A stretch of DNA of 64,000 nt from Streptomyces sp. NBC_00513 (GTDB taxonomy: Bacteria > Actinomycetota > Actinomycetes > Streptomycetales > Streptomycetaceae), in the NCBI RefSeq assembly GCF_041431415.1, contig NZ_CP107845.1, forward strand, positions 3,906,001 to 3,970,000, written 5' to 3'. Shown piece after piece: positions 8,017-15,550 of the stretch. The notes under the pieces were generated by a model. The model worked only from the letters and a program-made list of their open reading frames with translations. It was not told where the DNA came from and made no database searches. Positions within the stretch are counted from its first letter, which is position 1, and every line of letters begins with the position of its first letter. The position numbers and the translations under genes were made by a program.

Positions 8017-10242
8017 GTGCGTACCGAGGATGTCCTGGCCGCTGTCGCGACCGGCCTGTGGCGATGGGACAACGGGTCCGGGACCGTCACGCTCGACTGC
8101 GAGGCCGCCCGGCTGCTCGGGCTGCCCCCGGAACACGTCGTCCTGCCGGAGGTCGCCGTACGGTCCCGGTTCCACCCGGTGGACTGGAACGAGATCAACG
8201 GCATCGTGAACCTGGCCGTCGCCGAGGGCACCCTCGCCGAGGCCCGGCTGCGGATCATGGACGAGGACGGGCGGGTGCTGCGCACCGTGCGCAGCCGTTC
8301 CAAGCCCGTCGAGAACCGCGGCCCGGACGGTCGGGTGGACTACGAGCTGATCGGCACCATCCAGGAGATCGCCGAGCCGCAGCCCGGCACCACCGCCGTG
8401 CACACCCCGATCACCGGGGACTGGCGGCGCTCCCGCGAGGCGTTCCTGCTGGACGCGGGCCGGGCGCTGGCCGAGGCGCGGTCCACGGCCGAGGTGCTGC
8501 GGGTGGCGGCGTCGCTGTCGATGCCCGGGTTCAGCCCCGACGGGCTGGCCGTCTTCGGCGTGGCCGGCGACCGGCTGTCGCTCATCGGGCGCCACGGGCA
8601 CGGGCCGGATGCCGAGGGGCCCTTCGCGGAGATGCGGCTGGACACGGACTATCCGGCGGCGGAGGTCGTGCGCACCGGACGGGCGATCTACCTGCCGTCC
8701 CCGGAGGACTACAAGCGCCGCTTCCCGGCGACCTGGCCCCTCGCCCGGCACTTCGGCCGGATCTCCTGGGCCTTCCTCCCGCTGATCGTGGCCGGGCGGA
8801 CCATGGGTGCCTGGATGGCCGCGTTCAAGCACCCGGTGTCCTTCTCGCCGGACGAACGGTCCGTGCTGACCACGGTGGCCCGGATGCTGGCGCAGGCCCT
8901 CCAGCGGGCGGGTGTGGCGGAGTCCGAGCGGGAGCTGACCACCGGCCTCCAGCGGTCGATGATGCCGCAGCTCGGTCCGGAGATCCCGGGCATGGCCCTC
9001 GCCGCCCGGTACGTCCCGACCGGCGGCGGACTCCAGGTCGGCGGCGACTGGTACGACATGATCCCGCTGCCCTCGGGCCGGTTCGCCCTGGTCATCGGGG
9101 ACGTGCAGGGCCATGACGTACGGGCCGCCGGGCTGATGGGGCAGTTGCGGATCGCCGTGCGGGCGTACGCCTCCGAGGGCCACCGGCCGGACGCGGTGCT
9201 CTCGCGGGCCTCCCGGTTCCTCGCCGGACTGTGTTCCACCCAGGACACGGCCGACTCGGCGTCCTACGACGACACCGACTTCCTCAGCCCGCGCTTCGCG
9301 ACCTGCCTGTACGTGGAGTGCGACCCGCGCACGGGAACGCTGGAGGTGGCCCGCGCCGGGCATCCCGAGCCCGTGGTCCGGATGACGGACGGCACCGTGC
9401 TGATGCGGTCCACGGCGGGCGGGCTGCCGCTCGGCATCGTCCCGGACACCGACTACCCGACGACCCGGTTCACCCTCGAACCCGGCGAGACGATGATGTT
9501 GTGCACCGACGGGCTCATCGAGACCGGCGGCCACGACCTGGACACGGGCTGGGCCCGGCTCCGGGCGGTCCTGGAGGCCGAGACCCCGGACGACGGGGCC
9601 CTCGACGCCGACGGCATGGCGGCCGGGCACCTGGAGAAGCTGGCCGATCTGCTGGTCCAGGCCGTGCACGGGCCGTCCTCGCACCACACCACCGGCCCGC
9701 TGGCCGATCGGCGCGAGGACGACATAGCCGTGGTCCTGCTGTGCCGCGAGGGCGTGGGCTGCGGCTGCGGCACCCCGCAGACCCACCCGGCGCCACCGTC
9801 CCGCCGCACCCTGCTGACCGTGGCGCAGGCGGAGCCGGCCCGGATCGCGGGAGCCCGGCAGCAGATCCGGGAGCTGCTGCACGACTGGGCGGACTCCGAG
9901 CAGGTCGACTCGGCGGTGCTGATGGTCTCCGAGATGGTGACGAACGTACTGGTGCACACGGACGGCGACGCGGTGCTCGTCGCGGACGCGGTGGGCGAGC
10001 CGGGGACCAGGCGGCTGCGCGTGGAGGTGGCCGACTCCAGCGACGAGTTGCCGCACAAGCGGCACCCGGGCGAGATGGCGTCGAGCGGACGCGGGGTGTT
10101 GCTGATGGAGATGCTCGCCGACGCGTGGGGCGTCGACCCGCGCGGCGAGGGCAAGTCCATCTGGTTCGAGCTGCGCGAGCAGTCCGAACCCGTCCCGGAC
10201 GCGGCCCCCGACGCGGACCCGGTCACCCCGTCCCGCCCGTGA
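8017..10242 (+). CDS. PAS-GAF-SpoIIE phosphatase with C-terminal RsbW-like ATPase domain
   Basis: Multi-domain signalling protein of 741 aa. It begins with a PAS fold (about 5-105), then a GAF domain (about 140-300). A PP2C/SpoIIE phosphatase domain follows, with GGDWYD at 342-347, GDVQGHD, LCTDGLIE and a REDDIAVV terminal motif. It ends with a GHKL domain (about 610-730) with SEMVTNVLVH and SSGRGVLLMEM boxes. Such proteins act in partner-switching control of anti-sigma factors; the phosphatase and the RsbW-like kinase module sit in one chain. The GTG start is chosen where PAS homology begins; GTG 7975 is an alternative. No sigma factor or anti-sigma antagonist is adjacent, so its target is unknown. 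Confidence 0.9.
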   Translation: MRTEDVLAAVATGLWRWDNGSGTVTLDCEAARLLGLPPEHVVLPEVAVRSRFHPVDWNEINGIVNLAVAEGTLAEARLRIMDEDGRVLRTVRSRSKPVENRGPDGRVDYELIGTIQEIAEPQPGTTAVHTPITGDWRRSREAFLLDAGRALAEARSTAEVLRVAASLSMPGFSPDGLAVFGVAGDRLSLIGRHGHGPDAEGPFAEMRLDTDYPAAEVVRTGRAIYLPSPEDYKRRFPATWPLARHFGRISWAFLPLIVAGRTMGAWMAAFKHPVSFSPDERSVLTTVARMLAQALQRAGVAESERELTTGLQRSMMPQLGPEIPGMALAARYVPTGGGLQVGGDWYDMIPLPSGRFALVIGDVQGHDVRAAGLMGQLRIAVRAYASEGHRPDAVLSRASRFLAGLCSTQDTADSASYDDTDFLSPRFATCLYVECDPRTGTLEVARAGHPEPVVRMTDGTVLMRSTAGGLPLGIVPDTDYPTTRFTLEPGETMMLCTDGLIETGGHDLDTGWARLRAVLEAETPDDGALDADGMAAGHLEKLADLLVQAVHGPSSHHTTGPLADRREDDIAVVLLCREGVGCGCGTPQTHPAPPSRRTLLTVAQAEPARIAGARQQIRELLHDWADSEQVDSAVLMVSEMVTNVLVHTDGDAVLVADAVGEPGTRRLRVEVADSSDELPHKRHPGEMASSGRGVLLMEMLADAWGVDPRGEGKSIWFELREQSEPVPDAAPDADPVTPSRP

Positions 10243-10275
10243 GCGGGCACGATCCGGGCGTGGTTGGATGCAGCG

Positions 10276-11343
10276 GTGTCGACTCCCCTGCTCCCCGAGC
10301 CCGTCCGGCGGCTGGCCGCCTGGTGCGCCGTCCTCCTGCTCGTCACCGGCGTGGTCGGGGTGCTCGTCTGGTTGTGCGTCACCTTCCGGACCGCCGTGAC
10401 GCCCGCGCTGCTCGCCCTGCTCGGGACGGCCCTGCTCGGTCCGATGCACCGGCGGCTGATCCGCATGAAGGTCAACCGGTCGCTCGCCGCCGCGCTGACC
10501 TGCCTGGCGGTGGTGGCGTTCGTCGGCGGGGTCTCGTACGCCGTCTCGCTCGCGCTGATCGACACGGGCGACCAGATCGTCGCCTCGCTGCGGCGCGCCG
10601 GCGAGGACCTCGCCCGGCACCTGGGCGCCGCCGGGACCTCGTTGGAGGACATGGCGGAGAACGCGAAGGGGCTGCTGGCGAAGTTCGGCGGCACGGCCGC
10701 CTCCGGGGTGATCGCCGGCATGAGCGTCGTCGGTGAGGTCATCGGCACCTCGATCCTGGCGCTCCTGCTGATCTTCTTCTTCCTGCGGGACTCCGACCGC
10801 GCCGTCGGCGCCCTGCGTTCGCTGGGGCCGCGCGCGGCGGGCGACGTCGTGGAGGCGATGGCCCGGCGGGCGTTCGAGGCCGTCGAGGGGTTCATGCGCG
10901 GAACCACCTTCATCGCCCTGATCGACGCCGTCTGCATCACGACCGGCCTGCTGATCCTGCGCGTGCCCGGCGCGTTCGGTCTGGGCGCGCTGGTCTTCGT
11001 CGGCGCCTACATCCCGTACCTCGGCGCGTTCCTGTCCGGCGCCATCGCCGTCCTCGTCGCCCTCGCCGACCGGGGGTGGGTGACCGGCCTGTGGGTGCTC
11101 GGCGTGGTGCTCGCCGTACAGGTGTTGGAGGGCCACGTGCTCCAGCCGATGATCCAGAGCCGTACCGTGCAGATGCACCCGGCGGTGGTCATGTTGGCCA
11201 TCACGGCCGGCGCCGGCGTGGCCGGGATCCTCGGCATGCTGCTCGCCGTCCCCCTCACCGCCGCCGCCTTCGGCATCGCGTCGGAACTCCGCACCCGCTA
11301 CGGCACCCCGGCCGCCCCGGACCACGAGACGGCCCCGGCCTGA
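10276..11343 (+). CDS. AI-2E family transporter (PerM-like membrane protein)
   Basis: Integral membrane protein of 355 aa with about eight hydrophobic segments, including an N-terminal pair at 15-75. The family's conserved central part is present (FFFLRDSDRAV...), as is the C-terminal signature with GALVFVGAYIPYLGAFLSG and VLEGHVLQPMIQSR. AI-2E/PerM family members are exporters or permeases of largely unknown substrate; quorum-signal export is shown for only some. GTG 10276 is 33 bp after the SpoIIE gene, so the two may be co-transcribed. A perfect hairpin follows the stop. Confidence 0.85.
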   Translation: MSTPLLPEPVRRLAAWCAVLLLVTGVVGVLVWLCVTFRTAVTPALLALLGTALLGPMHRRLIRMKVNRSLAAALTCLAVVAFVGGVSYAVSLALIDTGDQIVASLRRAGEDLARHLGAAGTSLEDMAENAKGLLAKFGGTAASGVIAGMSVVGEVIGTSILALLLIFFFLRDSDRAVGALRSLGPRAAGDVVEAMARRAFEAVEGFMRGTTFIALIDAVCITTGLLILRVPGAFGLGALVFVGAYIPYLGAFLSGAIAVLVALADRGWVTGLWVLGVVLAVQVLEGHVLQPMIQSRTVQMHPAVVMLAITAGAGVAGILGMLLAVPLTAAAFGIASELRTRYGTPAAPDHETAPA

Positions 11344-11374
11344 GGCCGCCTGGCCGGCGCACGCCGGCACCGCG

Positions 11375-11418
11375 CACGACGAAGGCGCCGCCCGGAATCC
11401 GGGGGCGCCTTCGTCGTG
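11375..11418. terminator. Bidirectional terminator between AI-2E and pirin genes
   Basis: A 15-bp perfect inverted repeat (11375-11389 and 11404-11418) encloses a second 5-bp stem (11391-11395/11399-11403). It lies between convergent genes and probably stops both transcripts. Confidence 0.85.
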
Positions 11419-11441
11419 GGGTGACCGCGTGGGGCGGTCGG

Positions 11442-12404
11442 TCAGCGGGTGCGCGCCGTCGTGGGGACGGTGCCCAGGCGGCCGGCCTGGAAGTCGTCGA
11501 AGGCCTGCTGGAGTTCGTGCTTGCTGTTCATGACGAACGGACCGTAGTGCGCCATCGGCTCACGGATCGGGCGGCCGCCGAGCAGGACGACCTCCAGGTC
11601 CGGGGCGTTGGAGTCCTGGGACTCGTCCGCGCGGACGGTCAGGGAACCGCCCTCGCCGAACACCGCCGTCTGGCCCTTGTGGATCGGCCGGCGGTCCTGG
11701 CCCACCGAGCCGCGCCCGGCCAGTACGTAGGCGAGGGCGTTGAAGTCCTCGCGCCACGGCAGGGTGATCTGCGCGCCCGGGGTGATGGTCGCGTGGATCA
11801 TCGTGATCGGGGTGTGGGTGATGCCGGGGCCCTCGTGGCCGTCCAGTTCGCCGGCGATCACGCGGAGCAGCGAGCCGCCGTCCGGGGTGGACAGCAACTG
11901 GACCTGGCCGCCGCCGATGTCCTGGTAGCGCGGGGGCATCATCTTGTCGGTGGCCGGGAGGTTCACCCACAGCTGGAGGCCGTGGAAGAGCCCGCCCGAG
12001 ACGACGAGGGACTCCGGCGGGGCCTCGATGTGCAGGAGGCCCGAACCGGCGGTCATCCACTGGGTGTCGCCCCCGTTGATGACTCCGCCGCCGCCGTTGC
12101 TGTCCTGGTGGACGAAGGTTCCGTCGATGAGGTACGTGACGGTCTCGAAGCCGCGGTGGGGGTGCCAGGGGGTGCCCTTCGGCTCGCCCGGCGCGTACTC
12201 CACCTCGCCCATCTGGTCCATCATGATGAACGGGTCGAGGTACTGGTAGTTGATCCCGGCGAACGCGCGGCGCACCGGGAACCCCTCGCCCTCGAAACCA
12301 CCCGGGGCGTTCGTGACGGCCAGCACCTTGCGGGCGGCGGTCTCCTGGGCGGGCTCCGCGACGCGGGGGAGCGTCAACGGGTTCTCCACAGTCACTGCAG
12401 GCAT
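11442..12404 (-). CDS. Pirin family protein
   Basis: Bicupin protein of 320 aa, a typical pirin length. The N-terminal cupin carries the metal-binding pattern: HPHRG with two histidines in the segment WHPHRGFETVTYLIDG, then the HIE histidine and glutamate in TAGSGLLHIEAP. Pirins bind iron; some act as quercetin 2,3-dioxygenases and others as redox-responsive cofactors, so the reaction here is open. The ATG has a very good GAAGGAGGT ribosome site 7 nt upstream. An 8-bp inverted repeat at 12426-12446 overlaps the likely promoter. Monocistronic, bounded by a terminator. Confidence 0.9.
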   Translation of the reverse strand: MPAVTVENPLTLPRVAEPAQETAARKVLAVTNAPGGFEGEGFPVRRAFAGINYQYLDPFIMMDQMGEVEYAPGEPKGTPWHPHRGFETVTYLIDGTFVHQDSNGGGGVINGGDTQWMTAGSGLLHIEAPPESLVVSGGLFHGLQLWVNLPATDKMMPPRYQDIGGGQVQLLSTPDGGSLLRVIAGELDGHEGPGITHTPITMIHATITPGAQITLPWREDFNALAYVLAGRGSVGQDRRPIHKGQTAVFGEGGSLTVRADESQDSNAPDLEVVLLGGRPIREPMAHYGPFVMNSKHELQQAFDDFQAGRLGTVPTTARTR

Positions 12405-12425
12405 GGTCGGAACCTCCTTCTGGCG

Positions 12426-12446
12426 TCGAGTTTAGTTGAAACTCGA
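12426..12446. promoter_or_regulatory. Operator candidate upstream of the pirin gene
   Basis: Perfect inverted repeat TCGAGTTT-AGTTG-AAACTCGA, unusually A/T-rich for this DNA, located 22-42 nt upstream of the pirin ATG. The AGTTTNNNNNAAACT core is of the kind MarR-type redox regulators bind, and pirin genes are often under such control; no such regulator gene is adjacent. Confidence 0.6.
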
Positions 12447-12567
12447 ACTTTCTGCCACACCTCGCAGAACAGCGCGCCACCCGATGTCATTCCCGCGTCA
12501 ACCCAGAGCCCCTGACCTGAGTCTTTCCACCGGACAGGGGACGAGGACCGACCGAAGGGGCCACCGC

Positions 12568-13023
12568 ATGGACGACATCGACTGGAACAGCAACCAGCAC
12601 GCCGAGAACGTCGGCAGCGACGAGCGCGACGAGCGCCGCACATCGTCCGTGCTCTCCGCGGTCCTCTGGTCCCTCGTCACCGCGGCCTGCCTCTTCGGCG
12701 CCGGTTACGCCGCCTTCCGCTGGGCATCGACCGGCATGCCGCTGTCGCCGCAGCCCGGCTCCCCGTGGGCGTACCTCGCCACCTGGAGCGCGTTCTGCTT
12801 CGTCGGCTGCCTGCTGCTCCGCTGGGCCGCGGTCACCGAGGGCGGCGAGGGCACGGGCTACGTGGCCCTGGTCGTCGCCTTCGCCGGCGTTCGGCAGAGC
12901 CTGGCCCACCGCCCGGACCTCGACGTGCTCTGGGCCTGGGCCGTACCCGCGCTCCTGCTGGGCACCGCCGCCGCCCTCGCCTGGCGCCGCCGGACGCACC
13001 GCGCCCGAGCCGACCGCGCCTGA
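12568..13023 (+). CDS. Small hypothetical membrane protein
   Basis: Protein of 151 aa. The first 33 residues are polar and acidic (MDDIDWNSNQHAENVGSDER). Four hydrophobic segments follow at about 36-57, 72-92, 97-108 and 120-140, with a basic tail (WRRRTHRARADRA). This suggests a small polytopic membrane protein with a cytoplasmic N-terminus. The ATG at 12568 has GAAGGGG about 7 nt upstream. I do not recognise the family. It is divergent from the pirin gene and ends 58 bp before a strong terminator. Confidence 0.7.
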   Translation: MDDIDWNSNQHAENVGSDERDERRTSSVLSAVLWSLVTAACLFGAGYAAFRWASTGMPLSPQPGSPWAYLATWSAFCFVGCLLLRWAAVTEGGEGTGYVALVVAFAGVRQSLAHRPDLDVLWAWAVPALLLGTAAALAWRRRTHRARADRA

Positions 13024-13081
13024 ACCCGCGCCTCGCCCGAACCGGGTCACACCCGAGCCGGTACACACCGACCCGCGACGA

Positions 13082-13118
13082 CATCGGCCCGCCCCGGCGG
13101 TGCCGGGGCGGGCCGATG
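13082..13118. terminator. Bidirectional terminator
   Basis: Perfect 16-bp stem (13082-13097 and 13103-13118) with a 5-nt loop, between the convergent membrane-protein and SseB-like genes. Confidence 0.85.
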
Positions 13119-13161
13119 CGAGGTGCGGGGAGAGCCGTGTGCCGCGTGGGGAGGGCCCGGA

Positions 13162-13626
13162 CTAGCCGTACATCCGGCGCATCGCGAAGTCGACCATCTG
13201 CTCGACGGCCTTCGCGTCGAACACCATCCGGTGGTCGCCCTCCATGTCGAGGACGAATCCGTAGCCGGTCGGCAGCAGATCGATCACCTCGGCACCGGTG
13301 ATCACGAAGTACTTGGACTCCTTGCCGGCGTACTGGCGCAGTTCCTTGAGCGTGGTGAACATGGGGATCACCGGCTGCTGCGTGTTGTGCAGCGCCAGGA
13401 AGCCCGGGGTGTCACCGCGCGGGCAGTAGACCTTGGACGTCGCGAAGATCTGCTGGAAGTCCTCGGCGGACAGGGACCCGGTCGTGAAGGCCCGCACCGC
13501 GTCGGCGAGCGACGGCGGCGAGGGCTCGGGGTACAGCGGCGGCTGCTGCGCGTAGCCCTGCTGGGGCGGGGGCTGCTGCGCATAGCCCTGCTGCTGGGCG
13601 CCCGGAGTCTGGTCGTAGCCGTACAT
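13162..13626 (-). CDS. SseB-domain protein
   Basis: Protein of 154 aa. An N-terminal Gln/Pro/Tyr-rich tract (MYGYDQTPGAQQQGYAQQPP with a repeated QQGYAQQPP unit) leads into an SseB N-terminal-like domain (about 40-150) with the pattern VYCPRG...FLALHNTQQPVIPMFTTLKELRQYAG and TGYGFVLDMEGDHRMVFDA. SseB-type proteins are common in Streptomyces, but their molecular role is poorly known. The start is the ATG before the YGYDQ tract; further upstream the frame is not protein-like. It lies 96 bp downstream of the XRE gene on the same strand. Confidence 0.75.
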   Translation of the reverse strand: MYGYDQTPGAQQQGYAQQPPPQQGYAQQPPLYPEPSPPSLADAVRAFTTGSLSAEDFQQIFATSKVYCPRGDTPGFLALHNTQQPVIPMFTTLKELRQYAGKESKYFVITGAEVIDLLPTGYGFVLDMEGDHRMVFDAKAVEQMVDFAMRRMYG

Positions 13627-13722
13627 GCGGCCCACCCTACCGAGCGCCCGACGCCGTACCCGCCGGTACCGGCCACCACCGTCAGCCGGACAGCTCCCCG
13701 GCCGACAGCCTTGCATGTCGGC

Positions 13723-14598
13723 CTACACCGTGAGCCGCGAGGAGAACTCTCGCGGCCGCTTGCCGTTCCGGTAGTCCGCCGCAGCCGACTCGATCAGCCG
13801 CAGGGACAGTTCGGGCGGCAACGCAGCGGCCCTCAAGCGGTCATAGGCGTTGCGACACTGCTTCACCGTCCCCGGCTCTTCGATCACCTGACCGGTGTAC
13901 ATGCTCTCCGTGTACATCACCGGAGGAGCGCCGCTGAACTCCATCAGCCACGTGGACTCGCTCATGAACGGGTGCGCCCCCGCGTCGACAGGAAGGATCT
14001 GCGGCACGAATTGGCGACGCCGGGCGACGGCCGCGACATGGGCGAGCTGCTCCGCCATGTCGCCGTATCCCAGAATCGGTTGCTGAATGATCGACTCGTG
14101 CAGGACGACCCACGAGACGGGCCCCTCGGCGTCCTCCATGACCCACGCCCGCTCCCTGCGCGTCCTGATCCGCTCGTTCAGCACGTCCTGCGTCGCCTGG
14201 GGATGCGCCGCGTAGACCACCGCCTCGATGTACGGCTCCAGTTGCAGAGGACCCGGTATGAGTGTGGGCGCCCATTCGACGATGTCCGATGCACGGGCCT
14301 CCATCTCCAAGACCTCTGCGAAGTAGCGGCCGTGGATGTGCCGGCGGGCCTTCCTCACGTCCGCACAGCAGCGGGCGAAGAACCCGTCCGTCTCCAGCAC
14401 CTTGTCCACGTGCTGCGCGAGATCCTCCGGCATGCGGCGCCGACCCCGCTCGATCTCGCTGAGAAAGCTCACCGAGTAGAAGCAACCCCGCACAGTCTGT
14501 TCAAGGGTCAGACCAGCCTTCTCGCGCTGCCACCGGAGTTCCTTGCCGTAGAACTCGGGAACCCCGGCCGCCCCATCGATCTCCCTGGATGCGGGCAC
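13723..14598 (-). CDS. XRE-family regulator with DUF5753 domain (WhiJ-like)
   Basis: DNA-binding protein of 291 aa. An N-terminal helix-turn-helix (about 15-70: LRWQREKAGLTLEQTV...SVSFLSEIERGRRRMPEDLAQ) is followed by the large DUF5753 domain. That domain starts with YFAEVLEMEARASDIVEWAPTLIPG and includes QTQ-like contact segments and FVPQILPVDAGAHPFM. In Streptomyces this architecture defines the WhiJ-like family, which works with a small partner protein and an RsbW-like ATPase in developmental and antibiotic control. Those partners appear to lie on the divergent side (14711-15306). GTG 14598 is chosen because GGAAGGG sits about 6 nt upstream; GTG 14604 is possible. Confidence 0.85.
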   Translation of the reverse strand: MPASREIDGAAGVPEFYGKELRWQREKAGLTLEQTVRGCFYSVSFLSEIERGRRRMPEDLAQHVDKVLETDGFFARCCADVRKARRHIHGRYFAEVLEMEARASDIVEWAPTLIPGPLQLEPYIEAVVYAAHPQATQDVLNERIRTRRERAWVMEDAEGPVSWVVLHESIIQQPILGYGDMAEQLAHVAAVARRRQFVPQILPVDAGAHPFMSESTWLMEFSGAPPVMYTESMYTGQVIEEPGTVKQCRNAYDRLRAAALPPELSLRLIESAAADYRNGKRPREFSSRLTV

Positions 14599-14681
14599 CC
14601 CCACCCCTTCCACACCTCGCGTAGGCGAATACAAACCCTTCCCACGGTACGCACCGCGACCCCAGCCTGTGAGGGCTTCGT

Positions 14682-14699
14682 CACACTCCGCACACTCCG
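14682..14699. repeat. Direct repeat in the XRE/small-protein divergent promoter
   Basis: CACACTCCG occurs twice in tandem (14682-14690, 14691-14699) just upstream of the ATG at 14711. It may be a binding site for the divergent XRE regulator; this is inference from position only. Confidence 0.4.
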
Positions 14700-14710
14700 C
14701 ACAGGAACGG

Positions 14711-14938
14711 ATGCCCCCCATGAGCGACCACGCCGGCGACCGCCTCGCCATCGAGGCACTGACCGAGCTCCGAAGCGCGCTGATCGCGCACGGGATCACG
14801 CTCCCCTCCCTCGACCTGCACCTCCCCTCCTACGCCGCGACCCACCGAACCCCGCCACCGCTGCTCGCCCTCGGACCGTGCAACCCGGCCACCGCCCGCG
14901 CCCTCGCCGCCGCCCTGAACCGGGCCCCGCGCCGGTGA
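14711..14938 (+). CDS. Small protein of WhiJ-type locus
   Basis: A 75-aa protein (MPPMSDHAGDRLAIEALTEL...) whose middle reads as an amphipathic helix (RLAIEALTELRSALIAHG) and a short conserved-looking segment (LPSLDLHL). A second helix is LGPCNPATARALAAALNRA. It lacks the W/S/N/C pattern of DUF397. Its position between an XRE-DUF5753 gene and an RsbW-like gene suggests a partner of one of them. ATG 14711 follows AGGAACGG; ATG 14720 is an in-frame alternative. The stop overlaps the next gene's GTG, so translation is coupled. Confidence 0.7.
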   Translation: MPPMSDHAGDRLAIEALTELRSALIAHGITLPSLDLHLPSYAATHRTPPPLLALGPCNPATARALAAALNRAPRR

Positions 14939-15306
14939 GGCCGTTCCGTGCCGGGGTGCTCGCGGTGCCGCAGGAGCTGTCGGCGTTGCGGCGGGCCGTG
15001 CGGGCGCACGTGGACGCGCCCTGCCACGATCTCCAGCTCTGCGTGAGCGAGCTGGTCGGGAACGTGATCGTGCACGTCGGCGAGGGCACCCCCGTGACGC
15101 TCGCCATCACCCGCACGGCCGACGGCCGCACCCGGGTGGAGGTCAGCGACCCCGACCCCCGCCTGTGGCCGGTCCTGCGCCGGGCGAGCGAGGAGGACGA
15201 GGGCGGGCGGGGCCTGGCCGTGCTCGACGCCGTCGCCGCCCGCTGGGGCGTGCGCCCCGGCCCGTACAGCGGCAAGACCGTCTGGGCCGAACTCCCACCC
15301 CCGTAG
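14935..15306 (+). CDS. RsbW-like ATP-binding protein (anti-sigma/AbaA-like)
   Basis: Single-domain GHKL ATPase of 123 aa. The N-box is CVSELVGNVIVHVG, and the G-box is EEDEGGRGLAVLDAVAARWGV near the C-terminus; VSDPDPRLW corresponds to the G1 region. Such proteins are serine kinases or anti-sigma-like switches that bind a partner. The GTG start overlaps the previous TGA by the GTGA arrangement. With the divergent XRE-DUF5753 gene this forms a whiJ/abaA-like set. The true partner is not identifiable from sequence. Confidence 0.85.
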   Translation: MRPFRAGVLAVPQELSALRRAVRAHVDAPCHDLQLCVSELVGNVIVHVGEGTPVTLAITRTADGRTRVEVSDPDPRLWPVLRRASEEDEGGRGLAVLDAVAARWGVRPGPYSGKTVWAELPPP

Positions 15307-15470
15307 CCCCCGCCCCGGGGACCCGCCCCCGCGGACCCGCCCCGCGACGGCCTCCCCGGACCCGCCCGGCGCCCGAGATCCCGGCCCCGCACGGGTCTGG
15401 GATTCCGGCGGCACTCCAGTCACTCTGGCTTGATGCTGGTCACAGTCACCGGTAAGGGGTTGCTTGTTAT

Positions 15471-15506
15471 TACCGACGGGTAGCATCATGACGTTACCGA
15501 TTGGTA
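15471..15506. promoter_or_regulatory. Tandem operator upstream of acyl-CoA dehydrogenase
   Basis: Two palindromes of the form TACC-N4-GGTA: TACCGACGGGTA (15471-15482) and TACCGATTGGTA (15495-15506), centres 24 bp apart. They end 44 nt before the gene's ATG. A TTGCTT (15460-15465) and TAGCAT (15481-15486) pair could be a promoter overlapped by the first site. A TetR-type fatty-acid regulator is a plausible binder, but none is adjacent. Confidence 0.65.
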
Positions 15507-15550
15507 TGTACGAGGAACCTGTCTCCCCGAGCCTTAACGGAGCCGTCGCC

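Noticed and set aside
7735..11370. Open frame of about 1200 codons opposite the SpoIIE and AI-2E genes
   Set aside because: Shadow of two well-supported plus-strand genes.
13200..15400. Biosynthetic gene cluster boundary
   Set aside because: The regulators resemble cluster-associated ones, but no biosynthetic enzymes are nearby.
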